Shown: positions 11,048-22,965, numbered from the stretch's first letter. The stretch: 64,000 nt of DNA from Sycon ciliatum (GCF_964019385.1 NC_088655.1:18267296-18331295); one strand, 5' to 3'. Notes: generated by a model not told the origin, from the sequence alone. Numbers and translations are program-made.

Positions 11048-12108
11048 AAATACATGGATATTTTTGTGCCTAGTATACCTGCAATCAGTAGATGCAGTAG
11101 CTGCAGATTATTTTTACGACCCAATATTCATGGCCATAGCATGATTCATAAGTTGAACATACCAGTGGTTTGCATTTCCGAATTTTCATGAACATACACC
11201 AGTGGTTGCATTTCTTCTCTTTACCATTCAGGCTGTGAAGGTCTGGGCCAGCGACAAGGCATTCCAATATTGGACGTGCCCATGTCCATCATGGATAATC
11301 CTCTCAAGGTACATTGTCTGCATCATATTGTACCCTTTAAAAGTTAAAAGCACACTAGTTCAAGAACCTCGTTTCCCTGGACGGCCCGGGGGCAGGCCCT
11401 GCACGTAATCTTGGAATGTCCGGAACTCTGAATCACATACGTTTTGATGGTGTAGACATGAGGAACATGACTGTACAACATCATACAACACCATTAGTTC
11501 CATAAGTAGTGACAAAGAGTAGTAACGCTACCACTCTCTAAAAGAGTGCAGGGCAAACTGAACTACGGGTGTGGAGGTACGAGCAAAAATATTTTCAATG
11601 CGACGAATGGAAAATTGCTCTATACTTCTGCAGCGCATCTTATTGCGGCATCGGATGGTCTGCTTCAACGTTCAAGTCCCTACACAATACCTCCTTGTCC
11701 TGGATTAACTGCCTTCTCAGGCCATGGTTTAATGTGTTTGCAAGACTTGATATTCGCATAGATGAACACATCCATGGGTCACGATGGCTCTTGCAGTTTA
11801 TTCATTTATTTTATTTCAAGAAATACTTGGCTGGGGTAGCCAATGACCCCTTTGCTGCACTGAAAGTGCTTTCTGTAGGATTCAGTGATCAGTTACGTCT
11901 CCATAACAGATCACGATACCCATGACCAGTCAAACAGTCCGAAATCCCCGATGAGAAGTCAGAAAGTCACCCACTGGTTTTAATCGGGAGGATTAATCTA
12001 AAACCGCCGCGGGTTTCTCCATGAACGGTCATAAAATCAACCCCAAAATGTGACGATGGAACTGAACTTATCCAGGCGATGAACTAGGGATTTACATGTA
12101 ACTCAATC

Positions 12109-12112
12109 CTGT

Positions 12113-12156
<44 letters not shown>

Positions 12157-12185
12157 TGTTTTTGTGTGTGTGTGTGTTTGTGTGA
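12109..12185. repeat. (GT)n microsatellite
   Basis: Interrupted GT run. Bases 12186-12900 downstream show no gene. Confidence 0.95.
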
Positions 12186-12909
12186 GCTCTTGTCGAAAAC
12201 GAAAGTGGTCAAAAATCTTGCGGGCATCCGACAGAATCTCTATTATTTTGAAAGTACGTTTTGGCAAGTACATTGTGTTTTTCATGACCGTGGAAAAACA
12301 CAGCACTCTATGAGCGATCACAAACGGCATTGTGACAGGTCATAGAGCATTGTGACTTGACACGGGGCATTGCGACTTCTAGCCTACTTTTGACTGGTCA
12401 TTGGGGGAGGAAGGGGTCTGTTTGACTGGCCACGCAGGAGGTGATTGGTCATGGGGATTTCGCTGCCCGTCTGGCCACTGATTCCCACATATAATACCCA
12501 TACAACACGTTTCCGTGTTCTCTGTGTTACGAAATCGGAGCAGTTGTTCAGGGTTATTGCTTATTCTACGGCTTTGCCAGCTATATGCTGGTTTGTATTC
12601 GTTTGTCCCGAGGGTGCATGGGCCAGGTGTACTCATCTGGAGGATTTTTTTTTTTAGTTTTTTTTTTACAAAGACCACTTAATGCAAAACATGAGATGCA
12701 GCTAGGTGCGAACAATAGTAATGATATATCTACTGGCCCGGCAGATTCGAACAATATTTTAAACGTATAGCACCAATTTATGCGTGGCGCCAGTTTGCAA
12801 AATAGGACACATTTTCTTTCTGGTAGAGGACAGTTGAAAGGAGAAATTTGGCATCCCGAAGATCTGTGTTAAAGTCTGTTTGAATCTTGGGTAATCAGCC
12901 TAGGAATTC

Positions 12910-13205
12910 ATGGAAATAATGAAGTTTCGCTTGCGCCATCAATTTCCTCATCTTGTGTTGAACACATACAATGAGCCTGAGCGTTATGTATGTACATTAT
13001 GGCGTTTTGATCTGTCCACCTTTGCACAGGCGTCCGCACGTCTTATCACATGCAGGACTATAGTTCTCATGCTTGTCATGTCAGTGTGCACCAGGGCACA
13101 ACAATGCCCGTCACCATGCACCTGTCCAGCTCCTGATACGGTGCACTGCCATGATCGCAGTCTAACGTCACCACCGACTGGCTATGGGCTGAACATAATA
13201 AACTT
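12910..13205 (+). CDS. LRR gene, 5' exon: signal peptide and LRR N-terminal cap
   Basis: The open frame runs from ATG 12910 to a splice donor at 13205/13206 (CTT|GTAAGA, phase 2). Its 3' half encodes a hydrophobic stretch (TIVLMLVMSVC) and then CPSPCTCPAPDTVHCHDRSL, the Cys spacing of an LRRNT cap, then the start of a first repeat ending in ...IINL. This implies a secreted or membrane LRR protein. The true start is uncertain: ATG 13069 would give a short leader, and AG acceptors near 13029 and 13053 could join an upstream exon. The phase fits the two LRR exons at 43052 and 61936 exactly. Host-like, with no transposon motif. Confidence 0.7.
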
Positions 13206-13309
13206 GTAAGATAGAGTGAAATAATCCAGGTTCTTATTTGTTTAAGCTTGCGTGTTGAGCCTATACTAATATGTAAAGATAAAGAGATCTATAAGTTACT
13301 AGTTATGAT

Positions 13310-13530
13310 CCACTGTTCACCAAAGTAACGAGACCATTTACAGTCAGAGAGTGCGACAACGCGGCACAACACTGACAAGGATATTGGGACAAACTTGTCC
13401 ATCATCGTCACATCAACATTGAGTGTAGTGGGATATTGGCGTTCGGTTTGTGACAGTTCGTCTTCGCTTGGCTTCGCCTCTTTATGTATTTTTACTAACC
13501 TTTGAACCTGCCAAGTTGGGAAGTCTGTTC
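13310..13530. repeat. Fragment of the 30.2-kb inverted-arm repeat family
   Basis: Blocks resembling 'cagtcagagagtgcgacaac', 'tttacta acctttgaac' and 'ccaagttggg' correspond to 30240-30300 and 30680-30775. No coding sequence. Confidence 0.5.
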
Positions 13531-13549
13531 AAGAGTGTCGATAGTTAGG

Positions 13550-13840
13550 ACAGGCATTCTGAAGAAATAGCGTATCGAGGTGACACTCGGGCTGGCAGCA
13601 AAGTTACGGAAGGGAAAAAAACCGCTGATGCACGATCCTTTGTCTGGAAGTGCACAACAGGGCAAGCTATATTTGTTTTTCTTTTTAGCAAAACGGGCTG
13701 TGTGCCACTAATTTCGTGATCACGCCGCAAAACAAAGCGCGTGACGTCAATCTTGATTGCAGTACGAAACAATGCAGTGCAGTGTATGCGCTAGTTCGGA
13801 TTGCTGCTAACAAGTACTAGCACAGCTAGTAAATCTACCC
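13550..13840. repeat. DIRS-associated terminal repeat, copy 1
   Basis: Matches 17520-17780 and 21290-21600: 'gtgacactc', 'gcacgatcc', 'gcacaacagggcaagc', 'gtgacgtca', 'gcgctagttcggattg', 'actagcacagctagta'. The other two copies flank the DIRS-like body, so this is probably a displaced terminal repeat. Confidence 0.65.
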
Positions 13841-13929
13841 CATTATAGGGTACCCTTTAATTCCTTGGTGCTTTCTTTCCCGTTAATTCACCTCTATAAT
13901 AATTTTTTATTAAAAAAAGGCCAAGAAAT

Positions 13930-14190
13930 TACAAAATACGCTATACTGTCCACAAACACCACCACTTATTAAACATTCAGCGCATGCGATATATATTGAA
14001 CAGCACTGACCGACGGTACTGACGTTCTACAACTAACTGGCTAACAGCTCTAGCACATCTCGATTCGCACTCCAACAGCCTTCCATCTTGGAAGGTTCTA
14101 AGTTATAGAAATAACAGGAGGAGGGGAAGGTGGGCGCAACCAAGACAAGCACGAGCTGAAAGTCTGCTGATTGTTTAGTAACCGGCGGTG
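13930..14190. repeat. Fragment of the 30.2-kb repeat family
   Basis: Shares the 'ccttccatcttggaaggttc' block and the GGGGAAGGTGGGCGCAA-like block with 30360-30430, and the preceding block with 771-960. Bases 14191-14520 hold nothing recognised. Confidence 0.6.
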
Positions 14191-14520
14191 TTAGTGGACA
14201 TTATAGCATAACTTGTAGTTTCTTGGTCCTTTTTCTTCACTCTAAATTTATCCTTGGCTCTCCATACGAGTCCATTATTATGATATACGCGTCAACGTCA
14301 TTTTAAGAATATACATGTGAATTATTGGCCCAATATACTGATCTTTGATAAATACCCAAACTTATTAGTGGCTACACCATCAACCGTATCAAATTCAAAT
14401 ATATTTACTTTGACTCAATAAATACCACACCACTTTTCCATTTGGCACTGTACCTTTCCCTGAAAAGGAGTTTTTTAACGGTACTTTTTGGCTATTGAGC
14501 CAAAATAATTCTGTTTACGA

Positions 14521-15125
14521 GAGGGCTTGGAAGCCCAGGGCCCTACGCTATGCTTTTTTGCCTTGATGACCTAGACAAAAAAAAAGCATAGGGATGTTAT
14601 AAATTCTTTAAAAAATCCTTTTTTTAAAGACATAACCTGGGATTCGAACCCGCACTATCGCGCGCCTTGCATGCATCCCCCGATACACTTTGCATACATA
14701 CTAATTCTTCCAAGTTGTTTCACATTGCGATCTTGCATTTGAAAGCCCTATTTGAATATGAATTGTGGCCAGCCGTCTTTGATGGCACGGTACGGTAGGG
14801 GATAGGTACGGGGCAGGTACGATCGAGGGTAATACGACACCGTCTCCCGTACCGTACCATCAAACACAGCTGGCCACATACAGCTACCCGCAATATTCAA
14901 ATAGGGCTTTGAAACGCAAGATAATAACGTGAAGCAACTTGGAAGAATGGGTATGAATGCGAAGTGTATGGGGGAATGCATGTAGGGCGATAGTGCGGGT
15001 TCGAATCCCAGGATATGCCTTTTAAAAAAATTGGAGAATTGAAAAATTTATAACATCCTATGCTTTTTTGCCGTCAGATACGGATAGCGCCAGGCGTGAC
15101 ACAAGCAAACAAACAAACACACAAA
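14521..15125. mobile_element. Palindromic repeat family 'P', copy 1
   Basis: The element has long inverted arms: cctgggattcgaacccgc near 14636 is mirrored by gcgggttcgaatcccagg near 14995. The centre is rich in 'gtaccgtacc'/'ggtacggtac' motifs. One outer end is a GAGAGxGCTTGGAAGC hairpin followed by CTATGC/GCATAG pairing; the other is 'gccaggcgtgacacaa' plus a CAAA-rich tail. Each arm contains a B-box-like GGTTCGAATCC. No transposase is seen. At least eight copies lie in this window. Confidence 0.8.
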
Positions 15126-15127
15126 TA

Positions 15128-15908
15128 CCAAACGAGAGAGCTTGGAAGCTCAGGGCCCTACGCTATGCTTTTTTGGCCTTAATGACCTAGGCAAAAAAAG
15201 CATAGGGATGTTATAAAGTCTTTAACAAATTCCTTTTTTTTAGACATAACCTGGGATTCTAACCCGCACTATCGCGCCCTGCATGCATCCCCCGATACAC
15301 TTCGCATACATACTAATTCTTCCACGTTGCTTCACATTATGATCTTGCATTTGAAAGCCCTATTCGAAGCGAAGAGGACGTTCTATTTATCCATTGTGCA
15401 ATCGACTCTCGACTATGCCAGTAACGCTTATCTGCACTGTCTCAGCGCCACCCTGTTCAATAAAATCGTGACGGTCAGTCACATAGCAATGAAGAAAGTT
15501 TTTGGGTTTGACCGTATGATGTCTACTGAAATTGTTCTCCTCAAATATCATCTCTATTCTTTTGAACAGCGCACAAATCTTAAACTCTATGTTTTCGTGT
15601 ACCGCTGCTTGACCCCACATCTTGCTAGTCCCCTTCTCCAATCCTTGTTCCAGCTTAGGGCTGCTGTGCCTGGACACCAGGCTCGCACGCGCGGCCAGGC
15701 ACAGCGCGCATTAGTTCTTCCGCCTGTTTCTACGCAATATGGCATGCGTTCTATTTCTTTCCTGGCGGCAGACAGATGGAATGCTCTTCCCACTGACTGC
15801 CGTCAGGCCCCGTCTCTTACTCTGTATGTAAACATGGTAAAAATTCACCTAGGGTTCCCAGTAAAAAAGGCAACGCCTGTAGGGACTCCCCTAGTAAAAT
15901 AATAAAAT

Positions 15909-15941
<33 letters not shown>

Positions 15942-16320
15942 TTTGAATATGCGTTGTGGCCAGCCGTCTTTGATGGTACGGTACGGTAGGGATAGGTACG
16001 GGACAGGTACGATCGAGGGCAACACGACACCTACTCCCGTACCGTACCGTACCATCAAACACAGCTGGCCACATACAGCTGCCCGCAATATTCAAATAGG
16101 GCTTTCAAACGCAAGATCATAACGTGAAGCAACTTGGACGAATGGGTATGAATGCGAAGTGTATGGGGGAATGCATGTAGGGCGATAGTGCGGGTTTGAA
16201 TCCCAGGATATGCCTGAAAAAAAGGAGAATTGAAAAATGTATAACATCCCTATGCTTTTTTTTGCCGTCAGATACGGGATAGCGCCAGGCGTGACACAAA
16301 CAAACAAACACACAAATACA
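15128..16320. mobile_element. Palindromic family 'P', copy 2, interrupted by a LINE fragment
   Basis: Same outer ends and arms as copy 1. The left arm breaks off at 'aaagccctatt' (about 15366) and resumes at 'atttgaatatg' (about 15943), with a LINE 3' fragment between. CTATT at both junctions looks like the target duplication. Confidence 0.8.
15366..15943 (+). pseudogene. LINE 3' fragment (RT C-terminal region)
   Basis: The frame to 15899 encodes the post-catalytic region of a CR1/jockey-like LINE RT: FYLSIVQSTLDYASNAY, then LKLYVFVYRCLTPHLASPL, then FLAADRWNALPTDCR near the end. The start is 5'-truncated, as expected for target-primed insertion. The 3' end is a short (TAC)n tract instead of poly(A), a common form for CR1-like tails. 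Flanking CTATT marks the target-site duplication. No catalytic residues remain, so it is not functional. Confidence 0.85.
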
Positions 16321-16324
16321 AAAC

Positions 16325-16945
16325 GAGAGAGCTTGGAAGCTCAGGGCCCTACGCTATGCTTTTTTGCCTTGATGACCTAGACAAAAAAAAAGCATAGGGA
16401 TGTTATAAATTCTTTAAAAAAAATCCTTTTTAAGACATAACCTGGGATTCGAACCCGCACTATCGCGCGCCCTGCATGCATCCCCCCGATACATTTCGCA
16501 TACATACTGATTCTTCCAAGTTGTTTCACATTGTGATCTTGCATTTGAAAGCCCTATTTGAATACGCATTGTGGCCAGCCGTCTTTGATGGCACGGTACG
16601 GTAGGGGATAGGTACGGGACAGGTACGATCGAGGGTAATACGACACCCTCTCCCATACCATACCGTACCATTAAACACAGCTGGCCACATACAGCTGCCC
16701 GCAATATTTAAATAGGGCTTTCAAACGCAAGATAATAACGTGAAGCAACTTGGAAGAATGGGTATGAATGCGAAGTGTATGGGGGAATGCATGTAGGGCG
16801 ATAGTGCGGGTTCGAATCCCAGGATTTGCCTGAAAAAATTAGGAAAAATTGAAAAATTTATAACATCCTATGCTTTTTTTGCCGTCAGATACGGATAGCG
16901 CCAGGCGTGACACAAACAAACAAACAAACAAACACACAAATACCA
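16325..16945. mobile_element. Palindromic family 'P', copy 3
   Basis: Repeats the complete plan of copy 1: GAGAGAGCTTGGAAGCTC end, mirrored arms around about 16630, and 'gccaggcgtgacacaa' end. Very similar in sequence to copies 1 and 2, and head to tail with them. Confidence 0.85.
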
Positions 16946-17090
16946 AATTAAAGCTGTGTGGACCCTGGCTAGCGCCAGACGTTACTGAAGTAACGTCTTC
17001 TGCATAGCTACGGGAATTAAAGCTGTGTGGACCCTGGCTAGCGCCAGACGTTACTGAAGTAACGTCTTCTGCATAGCTACGAGAATAAAA
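16946..17090. repeat. 73-bp tandem duplication
   Basis: A segment starting 'aattaaagctgtgtgg' and ending 'gcatagctacg' is present twice in tandem. It contains small inverted pairs (ctggctagcgccag; acgttactgaagtaacgt). Single copies lie next to family P at about 24790-24860 and 28515-28585, so it is an accessory end module of that family. Confidence 0.85.
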
Positions 17091-17183
17091 ATTAATACCA
17101 TTAGCCCCATCCCTCCCACAAACAAGTCAACAAAGAGGCATCTTTGGATTGAGGAGTGCTGGTTCCGGAACAACTGGTTTGAA

Positions 17184-17420
17184 GCTCAAAGTAGAGCTGC
17201 TCTTAGCTCAGAGCAGAGTTGCTGTTAGCTGAAAGTAGAGCTGCGGTTAGCTCAAAGTAGAGTTGCTGTTAGCTCAAAGTCGAGCTGCGGTTAGCTCAAA
17301 GTAGAGCTGCTGTTAGCTCAAAGTAGAGCTGCGGTTAGCTCAAAAGAGAGCTGCTTTTAGCTCAAAGTAGAGCTGCTGTTAGCTCAAAGTAGAGCTGCTG
17401 TCAGCTCAACATAGAGCTGC
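17184..17420. repeat. 22-bp minisatellite, array 1 (about 11 units)
   Basis: Unit approximately gctcaaagtagagctgctgtta with point variation. Flanked on both sides by sequence also flanking array 2 ('catctttggattgagg' and 'gagctgcaatgctaaatgg'). Confidence 0.9.
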
Positions 17421-17519
17421 AATGCTAAATGGATGTAATATAGCGCAAGGCAGAACCGCAGCAAATAGCTAGATAACACCCGTTCTGAGAGTGGACGCAA
17501 TTAGTGGGTACGATAATTA

Positions 17520-17780
17520 TAATGATAGTGTGAATGAGTAGGATAGGGAAGAGTGGTGGGAAAAGAAACACTGCTGAAGCACGATCCGTCATCTGGAAGA
17601 GCACAACAGGGCAAGCAAGATTTGCTTTTATTTTCAGCAAAACGGGCTGGTGCTACGTGTGATTACGCAGCAAAACAAAGCGCATGACGTCAGTCTTGAA
17701 TGCAGTACAAAGCAGTGGAGTGCAGTGTTTGAGCTAGTTCGGATTGTTGCTAACAATTACTAGCACAGCTAGTACCCCAT
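17520..17780. repeat. DIRS-associated terminal repeat, copy 2
   Basis: Same ordered blocks as 13550-13840 and 21290-21600, ending 'actagcacagctagtacccc'. Located on the 3' side of the minus-strand DIRS body. Confidence 0.7.
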
Positions 17781-17862
17781 TAGCCCCATCCCTCACACAA
17801 ACAAGTCAACAGAGAAGCATCTTTGGATTGAGGAGTGGTGGTTTCAAAATAACTGGTTTGAA

Positions 17863-18254
17863 GCTCAAAGTAGAGTTGCTGTTAGCCCAGAGCAGAGCTG
17901 CTGTTAGCTCAGAGCAGAGCTACTGTTAGCTCAAAGTAGAGCTGCGGTTTGTTCAAAGTAGAGCTACTGTTAGCTCAAAGCAGAGCTGCCGTTAGCTGAA
18001 AGTGGAGCTGCTGTTAGCTTAAAGTAGAGCTGCTGTTAGCTCAAAGTAGAGCTGCGGTTAGCTCACAGTAGAGATACTGTTAGCTAGAAGTAGAGCTGCT
18101 GTTAGCTCAAGGTAGAGCTGCTGTTAGCTCAAAGTAGAGCTGCTGTTAGCTCAAAGTATAGCTGAGGTTAGCTCAAAGTAGACCTGCTGTTAGCTGAAAG
18201 TAGAGCTCGTGTTAGCTCAAAGTAGAGCTCGTGTTAGCTCAACATAGAGCTGCA
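17863..18254. repeat. 22-bp minisatellite, array 2 (about 18 units)
   Basis: Same unit as array 1 but longer. Flanks are duplicated from array 1. Sits between terminal repeat copy 2 and the DIRS recombinase remnant. Confidence 0.9.
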
Positions 18255-18379
18255 ATGCTAAATGGATGTTATATAGCGCAAGGCAGAGCCGCAGCAAATA
18301 GCTAGACAACACCAGTTGTGAGAGTGGACCCATGAAACCAGCACTCTGTTAGCTAAGCACTATTGACACACAGCAAGGG

Positions 18380-18817
18380 TCAATTAGTGTCACCACAGGC
18401 AGGCATTGTGCAGCTAGAGTTCAGTAGCTCATTACTCACGAGAGTCGGGCATGATGGCGGCCATGACATGGCAGCAAGCCGGGACGATAGCTGCCGCTTA
18501 GCACTCGTTGTAGTCCGGATGTAGCATAGACACGCATTGTTCTTCTGCTGACCTGCCACTCGGAAGAAGGAGTCGGGGACACCAGCCATAGCAGCAGTGG
18601 TGGCTGCACCGATGTGGACCGAATGCCAGGAGTAGTGCGACTGGGATGGTACACCGGCCACAGCGACAAGAGATTGTACTGTTGCTGTAAATGACTGTCT
18701 GGTCAGCTGCTGTCCGTTCGAGAGTACGAGCAAGAGTTGCTCCAGTACCTCGCGAAGAGTGACAAATAGGTAGCTAACCATGGCACGCACCGGGCGGTAC
18801 AGACGGGCTAATGTCAC
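18380..18817 (-). pseudogene. Tyrosine recombinase C-terminal remnant (DIRS)
   Basis: The 145-codon frame contains LTRQSFTATVQSLVAVAG, then HSVHIGAATTAAMAGVP, then VAGQQKNNACLCYIRT. In active enzymes of this class the middle motif reads HxxR followed by IGAAT, with a GRW/GH box before the catalytic Tyr of YIRT. Here the HxxR arginine is His and the tryptophan box is AGQQ, so two catalytic positions are altered; the Tyr is kept. The family normally performs site-specific integration of circular DNA copies. Predicted inactive. Confidence 0.8.
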
Positions 18818-19199
18818 AAGTAATGCCTTTACCGAATGTGTCTGTCATGGATAAAAGCAGGAAGAGTTGCAGGCGTCCGTCACCAGGAAAGCCAGTGCAG
18901 CCCCGTGTGATGCCATTAGTGAATTAGGCACACGGAAGAAATCCAAAGAATGCTAGCAGCATGGCGGTCTGGTAGACCAGCTTGTCATGGCCATTCAGGA
19001 TACTACTTTTCCGGCGTGCATCCATCAGGTATCGTAGGATTGGCATAGTGATAAGAAGGCAAGGGGTGAGTACAGCCATACCATGGCATCACTGAATGCC
19101 CTCCATCACCCTCTTCAGAAGCCACGCATCTACTAAGGGGCCAGCAAACCCATTCTCAAGATGGGCTTTACGCACCGTACTCACATACAAAGATAGAGT

Positions 19200-20353
19200 T
19201 CAGGGCACACTGATCATACTTGACACATGAATGTGCGCCCAGGAACGATGACTCGGGCAGCAAAAGTGAGCTTCCCCAGAAGGGACTCGAGTTGACGCTG
19301 GGTGATGCTGCCCTCGCTGATAGTAGCCATGAGTGGCGCACTGATCTCGGACAGCTTGTCCTCTGGTAGCCGAGCTTCGTGGCGCTCGCAGTCGAGGACA
19401 ATACCAAGGAAGTTCAATGATGGTTATGGTCCTTCGAGCTTGGATGTAGCAAAGAGGAATGCCGAGATAAGTGAATGCCCGGAAGGGGATGGTGAGTGGC
19501 TGGTTGGCTGCAGCCAAACCAGTGGAGATATCGAGAAGGTCATCGAGGTAATGAAGCCGGTGATCTATAGCAAAATCGTGCTGCATGATCCAGTTGACTA
19601 CTGTAGCTACTCAGTCAAAGACGGCTGGGCTGGAGCGAAGACCGAAAGGCAGGAATAGCTCGTAGTAGTAGGGACCTTCCCAGCGAAGTCCTGACGGCGG
19701 ACTGGGATCTGCTGAAATGCACTGTGTACATCGAGCTTGGACGAACACACAGGCTGTGGGCATGACATGATGATGATTATCGTGTTGTCAATGCTCACGT
19801 AGTGCAGAGAGAGAGCGGCTCGTCAGGAATGCTGTCGTTCGCGCCAGTGCCCTCCGGACTAGACAGATAGTGGGTCATTCGCAGCTTGCCGTTCTTTTTT
19901 GGGGACGGCACCAATACCAGACGGGCGCATGAACTGAAATGGAGGTGACGGAAATGGGCCTGTGGTCTCGCTTATTTCCCCCTGAAATACATGCCCAGTG
20001 GATGAAAGACGAGGGGAGATTATAAGAGAAACCGAAATGTCGTGTTGGCTGGCAGACCCGAGAGCAAAGCCATGGCGCAGGCCATTGAGAACATACGCAA
20101 CACATGATTGATCTGGGTGGTCAGCTAGCAGTGGGGTGTCTGCAGAGTGTATAGGAAAGAGGCTACGTACAGAGTCAAGCGATTCAGTAGCCATTCTGCT
20201 AGGAGCTACGGGGCGGCCGATTGGCTTCGCGCTGCTCCTGGTTGCACTGGACGCATGGGTGGTCCTTGCCACACTGGCCGCAGGTGTCGGAGAAGCGGCA
20301 CAACGACCAAGAACAGCGACCTTCATTGAAGATGCGGCAGATTTCCTGGCCAT
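19200..20353 (-). pseudogene. DIRS-like reverse transcriptase / RNase H, fragmented
   Basis: Pieces read in order on the minus strand across several frames. The first gives GLRHGFALG, then FQGEISETTGPFPSPPFQF and GIGAVPKKERQ (20353-19859). The next gives SKLDVHSAFQQIPVRRQDF, the RT motif with the first catalytic Asp (about 19740). Then HYLDDLLDIS, the YxDD-type motif (about 19550). Last is FLGIVLDCERHEARLPEDKL and SLLGKLTFAARVIVPGRTF, the connection/RNase H start (19417-19214). The motif spacing fits DIRS RTs. Multiple frameshifts make it non-functional. Confidence 0.8.
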
Positions 20354-20900
20354 CGCTGGTATGGGTGCGACCCCTGGAGGTAAATGCTGCTGGCTTGGGG
20401 AATTGAGATTGGGGACGAAAAGGACACAAACCGCCCCTGGATGGACCGTCTTACATTGAGCGCATTTTGGTTATGCATGGCCTGTGAAAGCTATCTGCCA
20501 TAGGTTCACTTCGATGGTGTCCAACCTCTTTGTGCCTTATTACCGGGCCACGAGCATCCGCAGCTGGCGGTCATACTGTAGCCATGTGCTTGTAAAGAAC
20601 TGGCGGTTAGCAGTCAGGATCAATGGCTGGTACGCAATGGGTTCAGCAGTGCTGTGTGAGGCCGCAACCGCGATAACAGACATGTATGCGGTCCATGCCT
20701 CGAGCTGGATAGCTATATCGTGCGCCTTGCGACGCACCTGCTTCGCGCCATACGACTCAACAATATTTAGCTGGCTATCGCTATATCGTGCACCAGCCGG
20801 AATGTTGGGCCGGAAGTGTGGGAGAATTTCAGGCCACAAATTACTTGAAAAATCTACGAACTCCCCTTGCAAGATACGTTATTGCACAGCCTTGGGCACA
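20199..20900 (-). pseudogene. DIRS-like gag with Cys/His cluster, fragmented
   Basis: The upstream minus frame (20872-20540) is a helical, motif-poor capsid-like segment. The next piece carries EICRIFNEGRCSWSLCRFSD and then CGQCGKDHPCVQC, a Cys/His cluster (about 20345-20220) typical of DIRS gag proteins and probably nucleic-acid binding. It lies directly before the RT region in the expected order. Confidence 0.65.
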
Positions 20901-21289
20901 GCTTGTGCAGGTGGCTGACCGGGTGGGTTACAGGAATTTGGGCTGGCGTAGTGGCGGCAGCAGCCCCATTGCCTCGGGTGAGGAGCGGCAGAACGCTCTC
21001 CGTTATTGCGGCCGACAAAGCCGACTACACCTCGTCTTGTACAAGAGTGCAGAGATCCGTCGAGCCCGCGTCACCTGAGCTGGTGGAGGAGGGCTTGGTG
21101 CCAGTCGGGCTTCTGGGATCGCGAGCCGTGTCCGCACTGTCATGTTGCTGGTTCTCCTGGCCGGAGCAGACCTCACTACCAAGGGCTAGCTGTGCCAGCA
21201 AACGGTCCTGTAAAATACTTTTACTAAGTTTCCTTTCGGATTCAAGCCGCGCTGAGAAAGCTCGAGGCGGAGGGCTTGGCCAGGCATTG

Positions 21290-21600
21290 CCTTGACGGTG
21301 TCGACAGTTAGGTCAGACATACTGAAGAAATACGGTGTCGAGGTGACACTCAGGCTGGCAGCAAAGCTACGAAAGGAAAAGAAACACTGCTGAAGCACGA
21401 TCCGTTTACTGGAAGAGCACAACAGGGCAAGCAAGTTTTATTTTTATTTTCAGCAAAATGGGTTGGTGCCATTTGTGATTACGCAGGAAAACAAAGCGCA
21501 TGACGTCGTCTTGAATTCAGTACAATGCAATGCAGTGCAGTGTGTGCGCTAGTTCGGATTGTTGGTAACAAGTACTAGCACAGCTAGTACCCCACTAAGG
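21290..21600. repeat. DIRS-associated terminal repeat, copy 3
   Basis: Blocks 'gtgtcgaggtgacactc', 'gaagcacgatccg', 'cacaacagggcaagc', 'gcgcatgacgtc', 'actagcacagctagtacccc' match copies 1 and 2. Lies at the 5' side of the minus-strand element. Confidence 0.7.
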
Positions 21601-21686
21601 CCAATAAATACTGAATACAAAATACTCCTTTTTTAGGGAAAGTGAAGGTCAACATAATTATGTATAATAAATGGAGTAAGGGTATA

Positions 21687-21893
21687 TTGCAATTACAGTA
21701 CGACCTGTAACTAAAGACCACCCTGACTAGCGACGAGCCTTGTACTACAGATAACGTAGCCAGGCACGGATGGTCCCACTTTCATAATGGTTGTGCGGTG
21801 CAAATCTCTGACTAAGGACCACCTTCCACTAAAGACCGCTTCCTCTGGCCCCAAGCGGTGGTCGTTAATCACAGGTATTACTGTTAATACCAG
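21687..21893. mobile_element. Probable TA-flanked MITE (pogo/Tc1-like appearance)
   Basis: Begins near 'tacagtacgacctgtaactaaagaccacc' style sequence and contains inverted 'ggaccacc' and 'ggtggtcgttaatcacagg' blocks toward the far end. The left end resembles common pogo-type CAGT termini. Ends are approximate. Bases 21894-22640 show nothing recognised. Confidence 0.45.
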
Positions 21894-22649
21894 TAACGAA
21901 ACCTCGGGGTTTTTATACTGGTACTTGGTCCGCCAATTTGAAATTGGCGCTTTTCTTCTCACTTGGTGTTTCGGTGTTCTGACTGTGTTGTACGGCATGG
22001 AACCACCGATCCCTCCTTCGACCATGGCCATTGCAGCCGACGACATTGCAGCACCAACCATTACAGAAGTTGCGATCGGTTAGCTTGAGTCTTTTCACCG
22101 GAGCTGCCACCGACGAACACTTCCGTCAGCGCAAGAAAGCGATGCAACCTCCGCCCCAGTTCGTGAAATAAATCGGGATGTTCACATTTCAGAGCGATGG
22201 AGAATCCAGTTTCTGCGTACTTTCAGCTGTGTGGTGGAAAGGATTGTTTACCGAGGGGAGTAAAGAAGCTGAAAAGTGCTTCTTGGCCTTGAATTTCAGT
22301 GCTCGCAAAGTAGGAACTGCAGCTCATGTCGACATCTCCAGAAAGTGAGACCAATCGGGCGGACACACTCTGAATCTCACGGAAGACCGGTAAAGGAGCT
22401 AATGAAAATAAACACCAAGTACAGAGTGTAATTCTCGTGTAAAGGACTTCCAGGTTGCTCGCCGAAGAGATTGGTTCAAGGTGTTAGGACTTGGTACAGT
22501 ACACACAGGTGCTACATCAAACGAAAGCTATCAGTGCGCTGTATGTACAGTCAACTTCACAAGGCAGAACATCAGAGATCGAAAGCCGTTCTCGTTACTC
22601 CGAGTTTCGTGCTTGTAAACACTCATCAGACGATGAAACATAATAATGC

Positions 22650-22780
22650 TATTCGCTAGTGTTATAGGGTACTTGTAATGGAGGCTAAGGCAGTGATGTA
22701 ACCACGAAGCTTGAGGAGACAACACCAGCGCTGGAAGACACTATGCGTAGCATGAGTGCAAGTGTCATGGCTGAGATATA
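22650..22780. repeat. Inverted partner of 26205-26325
   Basis: Contains 'cttgtaatggaggct', 'gaagcttgaggaga', 'ccagcgctgg' and 'agtgcaagtgtcatgg'. Their reverse complements occur in order at 26205-26325. The two arms bracket the 22.8-26.2-kb retroelement debris. Confidence 0.7.
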
Positions 22781-22965
22781 TTATTGCTATAACCAAGATG
22801 GGAGATACATGTAGAACCGACGCAGGAAGTAAGGAGGTTTCAGTGGGAGTTGTGTCAGGCCAAATGACTGGGTAGTATGTGTTTCATAGTAGTTATTAGT
22901 GTGGATAACGGCGCAATAGGTGGTTTGGTGAGAGTGTGAAATAGTGAGGGTGTACATGTGGGTGC

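Larger units (their letters stand above)
18370..21600 (-). mobile_element. Decayed DIRS-like retrotransposon
   Basis: On the minus strand the order is a gag-like Cys/His region, then RT/RNase H, then a tyrosine recombinase. That order and the recombinase distinguish DIRS elements from LTR retrotransposons. All three parts are broken by stops and frameshifts, and sequence between RNase H and recombinase appears lost. Terminal repeat copies at 21290-21600 and 17520-17780 flank the body. Confidence 0.8.
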
